Below are positions 16,179 to 23,530 of a stretch of DNA of 34,045 bases, one piece after another. Both the position numbers and the translations under genes were made by a program. Within the stretch, counting starts at the first letter, position 1, and each line of letters starts with the position of its first letter. Location: contig CANKTL010000005.1 of NCBI GenBank assembly GCA_947486405.1, positions 1-34,045 on the forward strand, given 5' to 3'. This DNA comes from a bacterium. GTDB taxonomy: Bacteria; Margulisbacteria; Marinamargulisbacteria; CANKTL01. The notes beneath the pieces were generated by a model, which saw nothing but the letters and a program-made list of their open reading frames with translations, was not told the DNA's origin and did not search any database.

Positions 16179-17980
16179 AATCCAATAAAGTTAGAAAAGT
16201 TGTTAAGCGTGTAGTAATAGACTTTTTCATGGTGGGGGCGCTCATCACTACGTTATTCCCCATTTTTTGGATGGTATTTACCTCTTTAAAAAGCAACAAT
16301 GATATTTTGGTGGGGCATATGGGTTTTACTCGGAAGGCCAACTCGATTTCGACTATTGTGAAGGCGGGTGACAAAATACATTTTGGGTCGGAAGATGGAT
16401 TTATTGGCCAGGTCAATTCAGATAACACTATCAAGTCTATTTTCGATGTTCGCAAATATCGGGGAATGAGCGCGGTTCAAAAGGATGGTAATATTCTTTT
16501 TTCCCATTCCTACGGCGTTTCCTCAATCGACCCGTTTACAGACAAGCAAAAATTGTTAGTGGATTATGAGAATGTGCCATGGAAGTATCGCCACAATATC
16601 CGATCAACCAAAATTGTGAGTGTGAATGGTAAATTTTATGTGGGCAAAGTGCTGGTAAAAACAGAATCTGAAGAAGAGACTAGCTATAAGGGTGCCGAGG
16701 GGTTTGAGGGACTGCAAGTATTTAATGAAAGCATGCGCGCCATTGGCTCTTTAGACACGGCCGACAACTTATTGTCGACCACGATTTATGACATGCAATC
16801 AGATGGCCAGTATCTTTGGATTGCCCAACCTGGTGGTGTTAGCGTGTTGGATCCAGCGACAGACAAAGTTATTGCCCAATATACAGAAGAAGATGGATTA
16901 ACGGTTGAGTCCATTAAGTCCATTTCAATCGTGGGCAAGCTTGTATATGTAGCGGGCTTGAATAAAGTGTTTAAGATTGATTTTGAGGCGGATAAGGTAA
17001 CGGCACTGTTGCTGCCTCCTGTAATTCCACAAATCAACGCGATTGTTGCTGATTCTGAAAATGTATTTATTGGATCATCGAATGGATTTTACGTTTTTGA
17101 TCTTAAAAATGATCAAATACTTACCAAGTATCGAGATCAGGACGTGTATTGGAATATCCGATCAATGCGTATTGATGGCAATGATATTTGGATTGGTACC
17201 GATAACGGTACCGTTATAAAATTGGATAAATCGGATGATTATCAAGTGGGCTTTCGGGCACAAATTCGAACTGGAGCCTATGATATCCGGTGGGAAAATT
17301 ACCTGGATATGTGGGAAAATATTTCCTTCGGTACCTATCTGAAAAATTCGATTCTGATTTGTTCGATTACTGTTCTTTTTTCATTGGCCCTTTCAACAAT
17401 GGCGGGTTATGCATTGTCCCGGTTCCGTTTTCCGGGGTCGGTATTGTTTTCAACCTCAATTTTGTCGGTCAACATGATTCCGATGCTGTTGTTTTTAATT
17501 CCTGTATATTTAATGTTTATTAAAATCTATGATGTAACGGGTATTCAATTTATCGGAACATATGCGGGAATTGTATTTGTTTATTCTACCTTTTTCGTTC
17601 CGATGAGTATTTGGATCTTGCGATCATTTTTTGTGTCCATTCCAATTGATATAGAAGAAGCGGCCCGAATCGATGGCTGTTCGCGGTGGGGCGTATTTTG
17701 GCGAATTGCGCTTCCGTTGGCGGCGCCGGGCATTATTGCAACTGGTATCTATTTGTTCTTAGTGGCGTGGGATGAGTTGATGTTTGCGACGATTTTGTTG
17801 CCGCAAGAAAACTCGTTCACAATTCCACTTGGAATTAAATTGTTTATAGGTAACCACCAGAACCGATTCGACTTGATAATGGCGGCCTCAACTGTGGCCA
17901 CCTTACCAGTGTTGATTTTGTTTTTCTTGGTCCAAAAATGGTTTATCAAGGGATTAACTGCAGGCGCTGTAAAGGGATAA
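16175..17980 (+). CDS. MalG-type sugar ABC permease with a seven-bladed propeller inserted in periplasmic loop 1
   Basis: A 601-residue permease, about twice the usual 270-300. Helix 1 (about 14-36) and the family's TSLKS end at residue 40. The normal fold resumes at IRWENYLDMW (371-380) and helix 2 (about 388-412), and runs on with the EAA motif EEAARIDGCSRWGVFWR (494-510) and helices to 590. Between residues 47 and 365 sit seven similar units about 40-60 residues apart, each a strand-turn-strand of the type hydrophobic-W/F-I-G-x-x-x-G-hydrophobic: 68-80, 107-120, 154-183, 214-227, 257-270, 297-310 and 338-351 (for example IWIGTDNGTVIKLD). They resemble the Reg_prop-type repeats of two-component sensor propellers. 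The reading frame is continuous, so this is not an assembly fusion. The insert would face the periplasm, where the binding protein docks. Confidence 0.9.
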   Translation: MKSNKVRKVVKRVVIDFFMVGALITTLFPIFWMVFTSLKSNNDILVGHMGFTRKANSISTIVKAGDKIHFGSEDGFIGQVNSDNTIKSIFDVRKYRGMSAVQKDGNILFSHSYGVSSIDPFTDKQKLLVDYENVPWKYRHNIRSTKIVSVNGKFYVGKVLVKTESEEETSYKGAEGFEGLQVFNESMRAIGSLDTADNLLSTTIYDMQSDGQYLWIAQPGGVSVLDPATDKVIAQYTEEDGLTVESIKSISIVGKLVYVAGLNKVFKIDFEADKVTALLLPPVIPQINAIVADSENVFIGSSNGFYVFDLKNDQILTKYRDQDVYWNIRSMRIDGNDIWIGTDNGTVIKLDKSDDYQVGFRAQIRTGAYDIRWENYLDMWENISFGTYLKNSILICSITVLFSLALSTMAGYALSRFRFPGSVLFSTSILSVNMIPMLLFLIPVYLMFIKIYDVTGIQFIGTYAGIVFVYSTFFVPMSIWILRSFFVSIPIDIEEAARIDGCSRWGVFWRIALPLAAPGIIATGIYLFLVAWDELMFATILLPQENSFTIPLGIKLFIGNHQNRFDLIMAASTVATLPVLILFFLVQKWFIKGLTAGAVKG

Positions 17981-18003
17981 CAATGAGAAAGGCAGGAAAT
18001 AAT

Positions 18004-19647
18004 ATGAAATTAAATAAATGGTTAGTATTAGGATTGGTCTGTGCAATGGCGATCGGAGTAGGGGCCTGCGCGGCAAAAAAAGAAGAAGAAGTGAAATCTC
18101 ACACGGTTTACTTTGGATTGTTTCGTGAAGGCGCGCCCGCCAAAATGTATAAAATCCAGGACTTCGAAAAAGAATATGGCCGTAAACCTCAAATGATTAT
18201 GTGGTACTTGGACTGGAGTCAGCCGTTTCCAGCTCAAAACGCAAAAAACGTTATTGACTATGGATCGGTGCCGGTTGTGATTTGGGAACCATGGATTTGG
18301 GGCGATGAACAAGCCATTAAGCTTCAAAATATTGCTGACGGCGAATGGGATACCTACATCAACGCTTGGGCCAAAGGTGTAAAAGACTTTAAATACCCCA
18401 TTTTTATTCGGTTTGCGCACGAGTTTAATATCGAAGGATATCCGTGGTGTATCGTGAACAACAATCAAGATTATGAGCTATACATTGAAGTATTCCAAAA
18501 GGTAGTAAAAATGTTTCGGGCAGCAGGTGCGAATAACGCTTTGTTTGTTTGGAACCCAATGAATTATTCATATCCAACTGAATCATGGAACGACTATCTA
18601 AAAGCCTATCCAGGTGATGAATATGTCGATTGGATCGGCATTGACGGATATAATTGGGGAACTGCCCAAACGTGGAGCGATTGGCAAACATTTGAACAAG
18701 TGTTTGTAGAGCCGGTTCGAATCCTATCTACCAATTTCCCCAACAAGCCGATTATGTTGGCTGAGTTTGGAACCGCAATTGATGGTGGTGACAAAGCACA
18801 GTGGTTTGCTGAAATACCGGCCTATCTTCAATCTACAATGAAAAATGTACACGCTATCTTGTACTTTGACATTAAAAAAGAAACAGATTGGCGTATTAAC
18901 AGCACCCCAGAATCTCAAGCTGCATTCAAAAAGATTATGGCTAATCCCGTATTCGACGCGAGTGTCGATGATATACCGACCCTAAAGGTCAATAACTTAA
19001 CCGCCCTTGAGAAAAAATCGGTGGATATTAAAAAAGCCAAGTCGGCGCCTACCATCGATGGTGACTTGGGCGAATGGGGTAAGGCTGAAGCCTATGTCGT
19101 AAAAGGGTTTGACCGCATTACTTCCGGAGCACCTAAATGGACCGGTGACAAAGACCTTTCTTCGGAAGGCAAGTTTATGTATGACTCTGATAACTTCTAT
19201 ATCGCAATCAAAGTAACCGACGATAAGCCATTTAAGGTTAACAAGAAAGATGCGGATATTTGGAACGCCGATGCAGTGGAAATTGCGATGTCGACGGACT
19301 CAACATTGGATCCTAAACGAAACCGTTATCTTCGAAACGATTTTCAAATCGGAATATCTCCTGGAGACAATGGAAGCGCGCCGATGGTATGGAGCTGGCA
19401 GTTACAAAGTCAGATTTCAGGCGCGAAAGTGGCCACCAAAAAAACAAGCGATGGCTATATTTTAGAGGTATCAATCCCGTGGTCTGGGTTACGCACGGTA
19501 GCGCCTAAATCCGGCCAAACCGTTGGCTTCACGTTTGCGATCGATGATGCTGATGATGCCGATGACCGTGAAACTCAGCAAGTCTATAGTGGAGATAACC
19601 TCTTCTATAAAGATCCATCTGTGTGGGGAACTGCGACGTATAAATAA
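18004..19647 (+). CDS. GH26 glycoside hydrolase lipoprotein with CBM9-like domain
   Basis: A 547-residue exported enzyme. The signal peptide ends in a lipobox, VGAC, so Cys22 should be lipidated; the next residues (AAKKEEE) do not carry the Asp+2 inner-membrane retention signal. Residues 33-320 match glycoside hydrolase family 26: IRFAHEFN holds the probable acid/base Glu140, and MLAEFGT the probable nucleophile Glu254, with FVWNPMN and DWIGIDGYNW between. GH26 is mostly beta-mannanase, with some beta-1,3-xylanases and lichenases. Residues 339-547 resemble the CBM9/DOMON-type sugar-binding module (APTIDGDLGEW, NADAVEIAMS). Start: ATG 18004 is set by AGGA 7 nt upstream; an ATG at 17983 is less likely. 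It lies 23 nt after the propeller permease in the same operon. Confidence 0.9.
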   Translation: MKLNKWLVLGLVCAMAIGVGACAAKKEEEVKSHTVYFGLFREGAPAKMYKIQDFEKEYGRKPQMIMWYLDWSQPFPAQNAKNVIDYGSVPVVIWEPWIWGDEQAIKLQNIADGEWDTYINAWAKGVKDFKYPIFIRFAHEFNIEGYPWCIVNNNQDYELYIEVFQKVVKMFRAAGANNALFVWNPMNYSYPTESWNDYLKAYPGDEYVDWIGIDGYNWGTAQTWSDWQTFEQVFVEPVRILSTNFPNKPIMLAEFGTAIDGGDKAQWFAEIPAYLQSTMKNVHAILYFDIKKETDWRINSTPESQAAFKKIMANPVFDASVDDIPTLKVNNLTALEKKSVDIKKAKSAPTIDGDLGEWGKAEAYVVKGFDRITSGAPKWTGDKDLSSEGKFMYDSDNFYIAIKVTDDKPFKVNKKDADIWNADAVEIAMSTDSTLDPKRNRYLRNDFQIGISPGDNGSAPMVWSWQLQSQISGAKVATKKTSDGYILEVSIPWSGLRTVAPKSGQTVGFTFAIDDADDADDRETQQVYSGDNLFYKDPSVWGTATYK

Positions 19648-19649
19648 AC

Positions 19650-20423
19650 GTGTCGACGCGGGGACTGCTGTCATTTTTGGTAATCGTTGGGTTGGGAGTA
19701 ATATTACTCCCAACCTCCTTTTTTGCGGCATCCAAAAGAGATATTATTTTCCCCTTTGTTTTAGATCGCTTTGAAGATGGTGACATTCGCTACAATCCTG
19801 AATGGTTTACATTTGGAAATTTAGCGGTGACTGCTGTTCCTGCTGTGCCGGAAAATGAGAAAGCCCCGAAGAAACACGTTTCGTGGTGGGCTGCGACTAT
19901 CAGCTGGATAAAGGAGTCCCAGCGGCCGAAGGCATTCGCGCCTTCATCGGTGTTGGTTGTTGACCCAGTCAACGGACGCTATGTACTCAAGATGGAAGGC
20001 CTGGGTAAAGATTGGTTTGTGGGCGGCGTTGGTACGTATCTGGGCATCACTGCGGACAACTTTTCGTTTTTTTACCTTCGAATTCGGGGATTTGGTCCGC
20101 AATCGGGTCGGCTTCAAATCGAATTGTTTGATGATGACAATCAAAACTTTAAATTAGAACAGAATGCAAAATCACATTATGAGCCTATGTTTGATGATAA
20201 ATTTGTCTATTTGATTGATGTGACCTGGGCCGGCTGGAAAGACGTTTTAATTCCATTGAATCGATTTAGAGACATGAATTCATCAGTAGGAAACAACGTC
20301 ATGGACTTTAACCAAAATGGCGCGTCCGGGGGTCTGTTGCAAGTTCAGTTGGTGGGTTTAACTCCCGATGGCAAGCCAATTGGCCGATTCTCGGTAGAGG
20401 TGGATTCCATAGAGTTTCGTTAA
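19650..20423 (+). CDS. Secreted CBM11/CIA30-like carbohydrate-binding protein
   Basis: A 257-residue protein with an N-terminal signal (hydrophobic residues 5-27, ending near FFAASK). The mature part looks like a galactose-binding-type beta-sandwich of the CBM11/CIA30 kind: DRFEDGD near its start, a PEWFTFGNL stretch, WAGWKDVLIPLNRF in the middle and VEVDSIEF as the last strand. It has no catalytic domain. The start is a GTG 2 nt after the GH26 stop, with no separate ribosome site, so translation is probably coupled. As last gene of the operon it probably binds the polysaccharide that GH26 cuts. The sugar bound is unknown. Confidence 0.78.
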   Translation: MSTRGLLSFLVIVGLGVILLPTSFFAASKRDIIFPFVLDRFEDGDIRYNPEWFTFGNLAVTAVPAVPENEKAPKKHVSWWAATISWIKESQRPKAFAPSSVLVVDPVNGRYVLKMEGLGKDWFVGGVGTYLGITADNFSFFYLRIRGFGPQSGRLQIELFDDDNQNFKLEQNAKSHYEPMFDDKFVYLIDVTWAGWKDVLIPLNRFRDMNSSVGNNVMDFNQNGASGGLLQVQLVGLTPDGKPIGRFSVEVDSIEFR

Positions 20424-20464
20424 CCTTACTTTTATTACTCTCCTTGAACCATGATTGTAAATCT

Positions 20465-20480
20465 CATAATATATATTATG
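20465..20480. repeat. Perfect 16-bp AT-rich palindrome
   Basis: CATAATATATATTATG is fully self-complementary and lies between the 3' ends of two convergent units (sugar operon and RHH gene). No T-run follows, so a standard terminator is unlikely. It could be a protein-binding site or a simple AT-rich chance palindrome. Confidence 0.4.
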
Positions 20481-20504
20481 CGACATACAGTCTGGATTGT
20501 CAGC

Positions 20505-20702
20505 CTAGGGCTGAGAGGCCCTCTCTTCGATCCAGATGCGGATTAACTTTTGGTATGGGATTTCCTCTTGTGCGGCGATCGCCTTGATTCGATGGATTAA
20601 ATCTTCATCCAGTCTAATGGATATCAAACGTTTCGCTTTCTTCTTCTTTGATTGTTTTGAATCGTTACCTCCTGTTAGGTAAACTTGAATTGCTTTAGCC
20701 AT
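20505..20702 (-). CDS. Ribbon-helix-helix (CopG-like) small DNA-binding protein
   Basis: A 65-residue basic protein. A Lys-rich stretch (QSKKKKAKR, residues 17-25) precedes the RHH fold: RLISIRLDEDLIHRIKAIAA gives the beta strand and helix 1, and PYQKLIRIWIEERAS is helix 2. This is the CopG/antitoxin-like pattern seen in BrnA-type proteins. No toxin partner (RelE/BrnT-like) sits next to it: the upstream neighbour is pth, whose stop region it overlaps by 8 bp, and downstream is the opposite-strand sugar operon. It is therefore either an orphan antitoxin-like repressor or an independent regulator. Confidence 0.72.
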   Translation of the reverse strand: MAKAIQVYLTGGNDSKQSKKKKAKRLISIRLDEDLIHRIKAIAAQEEIPYQKLIRIWIEERASQP

Positions 20703-21291
20703 CTGTTTGATTTTCTGTAGCCAATGAGAAGCTATTGGCTTGCGCCATGGCCAAATTTAAGGTGCCGGTGATCCAGGTGCTAACGGCGGATACACAGTGC
20801 TTTTGAATCTCTGGGATCTTGGATTCTTCATTGGCTGAGAAACTCCCTAGTACAAAATCGGACAAATCGCCCTGGGCTGGCTTGGGGCCAATTCCGACTC
20901 GCAGTCGTGGGAATTGGGTGTCGCCACCGGATTCATGAACAATGGACTTCATGCCGTTGTGGGTACCGGCGCTGCCAGAGGGCTTCATAAGCAGGCGGCC
21001 AAACGCGATGTCGATGTCATCATAGATGACTAAGCAGTCGCTGAGCGGTAATTTGTAAAACTGCGCGGCACCAATCAGCGATTTGCCGGACAAATTCATA
21101 TAGGTTTGAGGCTGAATGAGGAAAATTTTTTCTCGTTTATAGGTGCCCGCAAATAACTTGGCTTGGTGCTTGTTTCCAGATGCACTTAATTCAAGGGCTG
21201 AAACAAGGGCATCTCCTATCCTAAATCCGATATTATGCCGGGTTTTATGATATTCTGATCCTGGGTTACCTAAACAACAAATAAGCTTCAT
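20695..21291 (-). CDS. pth: Peptidyl-tRNA hydrolase
   Basis: Releases peptides from prematurely dropped peptidyl-tRNA so the tRNA can be reused. At 198 residues it has the normal length. It starts MKLICCLGNPGSEYHKTRHN, with the catalytic His in the YHKTRHNIG segment, and contains PQTYMNLSG, VIYDDID (catalytic Asp region) and GSAGTHNGMKSI. ATG 21291 gives the canonical N-terminus; a GTG at 21321 would add ten unrelated residues. There is no Shine-Dalgarno, but TATAAT lies 12 nt upstream. The gene after it, an RHH protein, overlaps by 8 bp. Confidence 0.95.
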   Translation of the reverse strand: MKLICCLGNPGSEYHKTRHNIGFRIGDALVSALELSASGNKHQAKLFAGTYKREKIFLIQPQTYMNLSGKSLIGAAQFYKLPLSDCLVIYDDIDIAFGRLLMKPSGSAGTHNGMKSIVHESGGDTQFPRLRVGIGPKPAQGDLSDFVLGSFSANEESKIPEIQKHCVSAVSTWITGTLNLAMAQANSFSLATENQTDG

Positions 21292-21303
21292 GATATCGCT
21301 TTC

Positions 21304-21309
21304 ATTATA
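21304..21309 (-). promoter_or_regulatory. Candidate pth -10 hexamer
   Basis: Minus-strand TATAAT ends 12 nt before the pth ATG; the predicted leader is about 5 nt. The -35 is not convincing. The same 56-nt spacer carries the ribosome site of the divergent 21348 gene. Confidence 0.35.
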
Positions 21310-21347
21310 AGTATCTTTCACTATAAAGAGTAGGAGGACGTTTCAGC

Positions 21348-21863
21348 GTGACAACAATGGAGAATTTGGTGGATGTTACGATTCAGTTTTTACCTGAACT
21401 AACAGCGGTTTTATCTGACTTTTCAGTTCCAATATTAGCAAAAAGCTTGGTGCCGTCTGCCAAACGTCCTGAAATTGTTTTTTCTAACTTTGGAAAACGA
21501 AATACTGAAAATGGCGTTATTTATGTGCTTCGGATCGCTCATAAGGTCATTCATTTGGCTGAAAAAAAGGGGGATGTCACGCACGAAATGCGCTATGAGC
21601 TAACTGGAAATCGCCTGGTCTTGAATGGTCAGGAAATGGGAAATTTGGTAAAACGGCATGTCGCTGAACGGATTCAGTCGATCCTGTTAGATGTAATAGC
21701 GAGTAAAGCGGGTATTTACGCCAAGACTCCCCTCCTCGGCACTACGCTGGGTGTTGAGGTTAGAAAACGTAAGGGTACGCCAAAATTGATTAAAAAGAAG
21801 GGTGTTTCTGATGAACTGGAAAGTGAGCAATATTTCGCTGGAGAAACTCAACAGCACCGTTAA
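21348..21863 (+). CDS. Uncharacterised 171-residue basic protein
   Basis: A soluble protein with no signal peptide or membrane helix. The start is GTG 21348, 10 nt after a perfect AGGAGG (21332-21337); the ATG four codons into the gene is too far from it. Features seen: an N-terminal acidic/hydrophobic segment (VDVTIQFLPELTAVLSDF), a central strand-rich part (VIYVLRIAHKVIHLAEKKG), a helix around MGNLVKRHVAERIQSILLDVIAS, and a basic C-terminal tail (VRKRKGTPKLIKKK). I do not recognise the family. It overlaps the thioesterase gene downstream by 53 bp, so the two are co-translated or co-regulated. Confidence 0.7.
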   Translation: MTTMENLVDVTIQFLPELTAVLSDFSVPILAKSLVPSAKRPEIVFSNFGKRNTENGVIYVLRIAHKVIHLAEKKGDVTHEMRYELTGNRLVLNGQEMGNLVKRHVAERIQSILLDVIASKAGIYAKTPLLGTTLGVEVRKRKGTPKLIKKKGVSDELESEQYFAGETQQHR

Positions 21864-22239
21864 AAACACCCTGGCAGAAGTGCTAGGGATCGAGTATGTC
21901 GGCTTTGGTGACACCTATTTGTTGGCCAAGATGCCGGTCGATTCTCGGACACATCAGCCCGCGGGGTTGCTGCACGGTGGTGCCAGCGTGGCATTGGCGG
22001 AAACCATTGGTAGCCTTGGTGGGTATTTGATGATGCCTGAGGGTGAATACGATGTGGTGGGCCTGGATATCAATAGCAATCATATTCGGGGTGTGACGTC
22101 AGGCTATGTTTTTGCCAAAGCCTGGCCCCTTCATGTGGGCAAAGTAACGCAGGTATGGCAGTGTGAGATTCGGGACGACTCTGAAAAATTGGTTTCGGTG
22201 TCTCGGCTTACTGTGATGAATCTGAAACGAGCTGCTTAA
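21811..22239 (+). CDS. Hotdog-fold acyl-CoA thioesterase (YdiI/MenI-like)
   Basis: A 142-residue PaaI-type hotdog thioesterase. GLLHGGASVALAETIG (52-67) matches E. coli YdiI closely, with the catalytic Glu64 and the His55 of the HGG motif; the VVGLDINSNHIR strand and KPLH/WPLH-type segment also fit. YdiI hydrolyses 1,4-dihydroxy-2-naphthoyl-CoA in menaquinone synthesis, but relatives act on various aryl- or acyl-CoAs. The start is ATG 21811, with AAGG 9 nt upstream; it lies inside the preceding gene. The last 32 bp overlap the opposite-strand gene 22208-23521. No men genes are in the window. Confidence 0.88.
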   Translation: MNWKVSNISLEKLNSTVKNTLAEVLGIEYVGFGDTYLLAKMPVDSRTHQPAGLLHGGASVALAETIGSLGGYLMMPEGEYDVVGLDINSNHIRGVTSGYVFAKAWPLHVGKVTQVWQCEIRDDSEKLVSVSRLTVMNLKRAA

Positions 22240-23521
22240 ATAGTTTGTTATCGCCAAATGAGGCAGTTAGATCCACATATCTGCGATTAAGCAGTTGAGC
22301 ATCGGGCTCTCGTTTGGCATATTCTATTGCTTTTTCTTGATTTTTTTCGGCAACGGCATCCCAAAAAAGAGCCACATTGGCAGTCCGATCCAAGCCAATA
22401 CTCTGAAATTCGGTGTCAATTTTTCGGGCATTTTTGCGGGCGTTTTGGGCCAAGTAGTGAGCCACTAGTTTGGAATTGAGTTGACGAATACCGGCTTTTA
22501 CCAGAATGGGGTCGCTGGTCTCATATTTAAACAGTTCAGCATATAGGCTGAGAATGATGTCCGCTCTATTTGATTTTATACAGGAAGGTGCGATTGTGAG
22601 TGCAATTTTAATTTTATCTTCCAGAGCAATTGGCTCTGTGATGCCACTTTGAATACTTTGTAGATACTGATCCGCAGTGGAGCTGCGTTGAGTTTGCATC
22701 AAAATGGGCACCAGAATGCTTTGGGCCACCAGTTGGTTCTTTTTATCGGTCGAATCACCCGCCCTTCTGGAGATTTCGGTTTCGATAGCTTGCTTTGATG
22801 CCGACGGAATTTCGTCGTTTCCGATAATTAGGGAGAGGGCCCACAATTGTTCAATAACAGTGGGCAGTGTGCCAATGGCCAGCAGGGCTTTTTCCCCGGA
22901 ATTTGCCTTTGCCCAAGCTAGAGCCCGGATTGTCGTGTATTCCTTTTTGATATTCGTGGACGGACATTCTGCAATTAGTGCCGGCGTGGGATTAACCTGG
23001 GCCAATACATTGATTTTGATTAAGGGATCTTGAATGCTGCGCCACAGGTCGGTATCAAAGCGGCCTTTGGGTAATGTGCATGTGCCGGTCACGATATCGG
23101 CCAAAAATCGGTCTTTGTTGAGGCTGGGTTCCAGGCTGGTAACATAGAGTGCCGCTAGTTTATATAAGGCAGCGGCGGAATTGGGGTCTGGAATCTGCTG
23201 ATAGGCCTTTGCTGCAGCGACCTCCATTGCAACAATATTGGCGGTATCACTTTGCTCGGCGATGGCGGCCTCATACCGGCTGAACAGGGATTTGAGTTGC
23301 TTTGCATTTAATTTCGAGTCAGTAGCAAGGGAGAAATAGGTTGAAAATAGGGGGGCTGTACCCGCAGCTTTGAATTCAGTTGCTGCGGTTTCTAAAACGT
23401 TATCTATCCCCTCTTTTGTATAGCGGGCTTCATATAGTTTGAGTTCAGTACTGCCGGAATACACGGACGTAGAAAATCCGGCAACCAACAGACCCACAAT
23501 CGCAATACGCGTAAATTTCAT
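22208..23521 (-). CDS. Exported alpha-helical repeat protein, unknown function
   Basis: A 437-residue protein with a signal peptide (MKFTRIAIVGLLVAGFSTSVYS, cleavage near residue 22). The rest is Ala/Leu/Glu-rich and helical, with repeated short helix pairs typical of a TPR-like alpha-solenoid (for example AAAKAYQQIPDPNSAAALYKLAA). No catalytic motif is seen. It is probably a periplasmic or outer-membrane-associated scaffold. It starts 9 nt after the nadE stop, with AGTAGG directly against the ATG, so coupling to nadE translation is likely. There is no obvious biochemical link to NAD synthesis. Confidence 0.8.
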   Translation of the reverse strand: MKFTRIAIVGLLVAGFSTSVYSGSTELKLYEARYTKEGIDNVLETAATEFKAAGTAPLFSTYFSLATDSKLNAKQLKSLFSRYEAAIAEQSDTANIVAMEVAAAKAYQQIPDPNSAAALYKLAALYVTSLEPSLNKDRFLADIVTGTCTLPKGRFDTDLWRSIQDPLIKINVLAQVNPTPALIAECPSTNIKKEYTTIRALAWAKANSGEKALLAIGTLPTVIEQLWALSLIIGNDEIPSASKQAIETEISRRAGDSTDKKNQLVAQSILVPILMQTQRSSTADQYLQSIQSGITEPIALEDKIKIALTIAPSCIKSNRADIILSLYAELFKYETSDPILVKAGIRQLNSKLVAHYLAQNARKNARKIDTEFQSIGLDRTANVALFWDAVAEKNQEKAIEYAKREPDAQLLNRRYVDLTASFGDNKLFKQLVSDSSQ

Positions 23522-23530
23522 CCTACTTCA

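Noticed and set aside
16175-17980. Permease and propeller joined by assembly or frame error
   Set aside because: The frame is continuous through both junctions, codon use does not change, and the permease fold resumes exactly at its expected segment.
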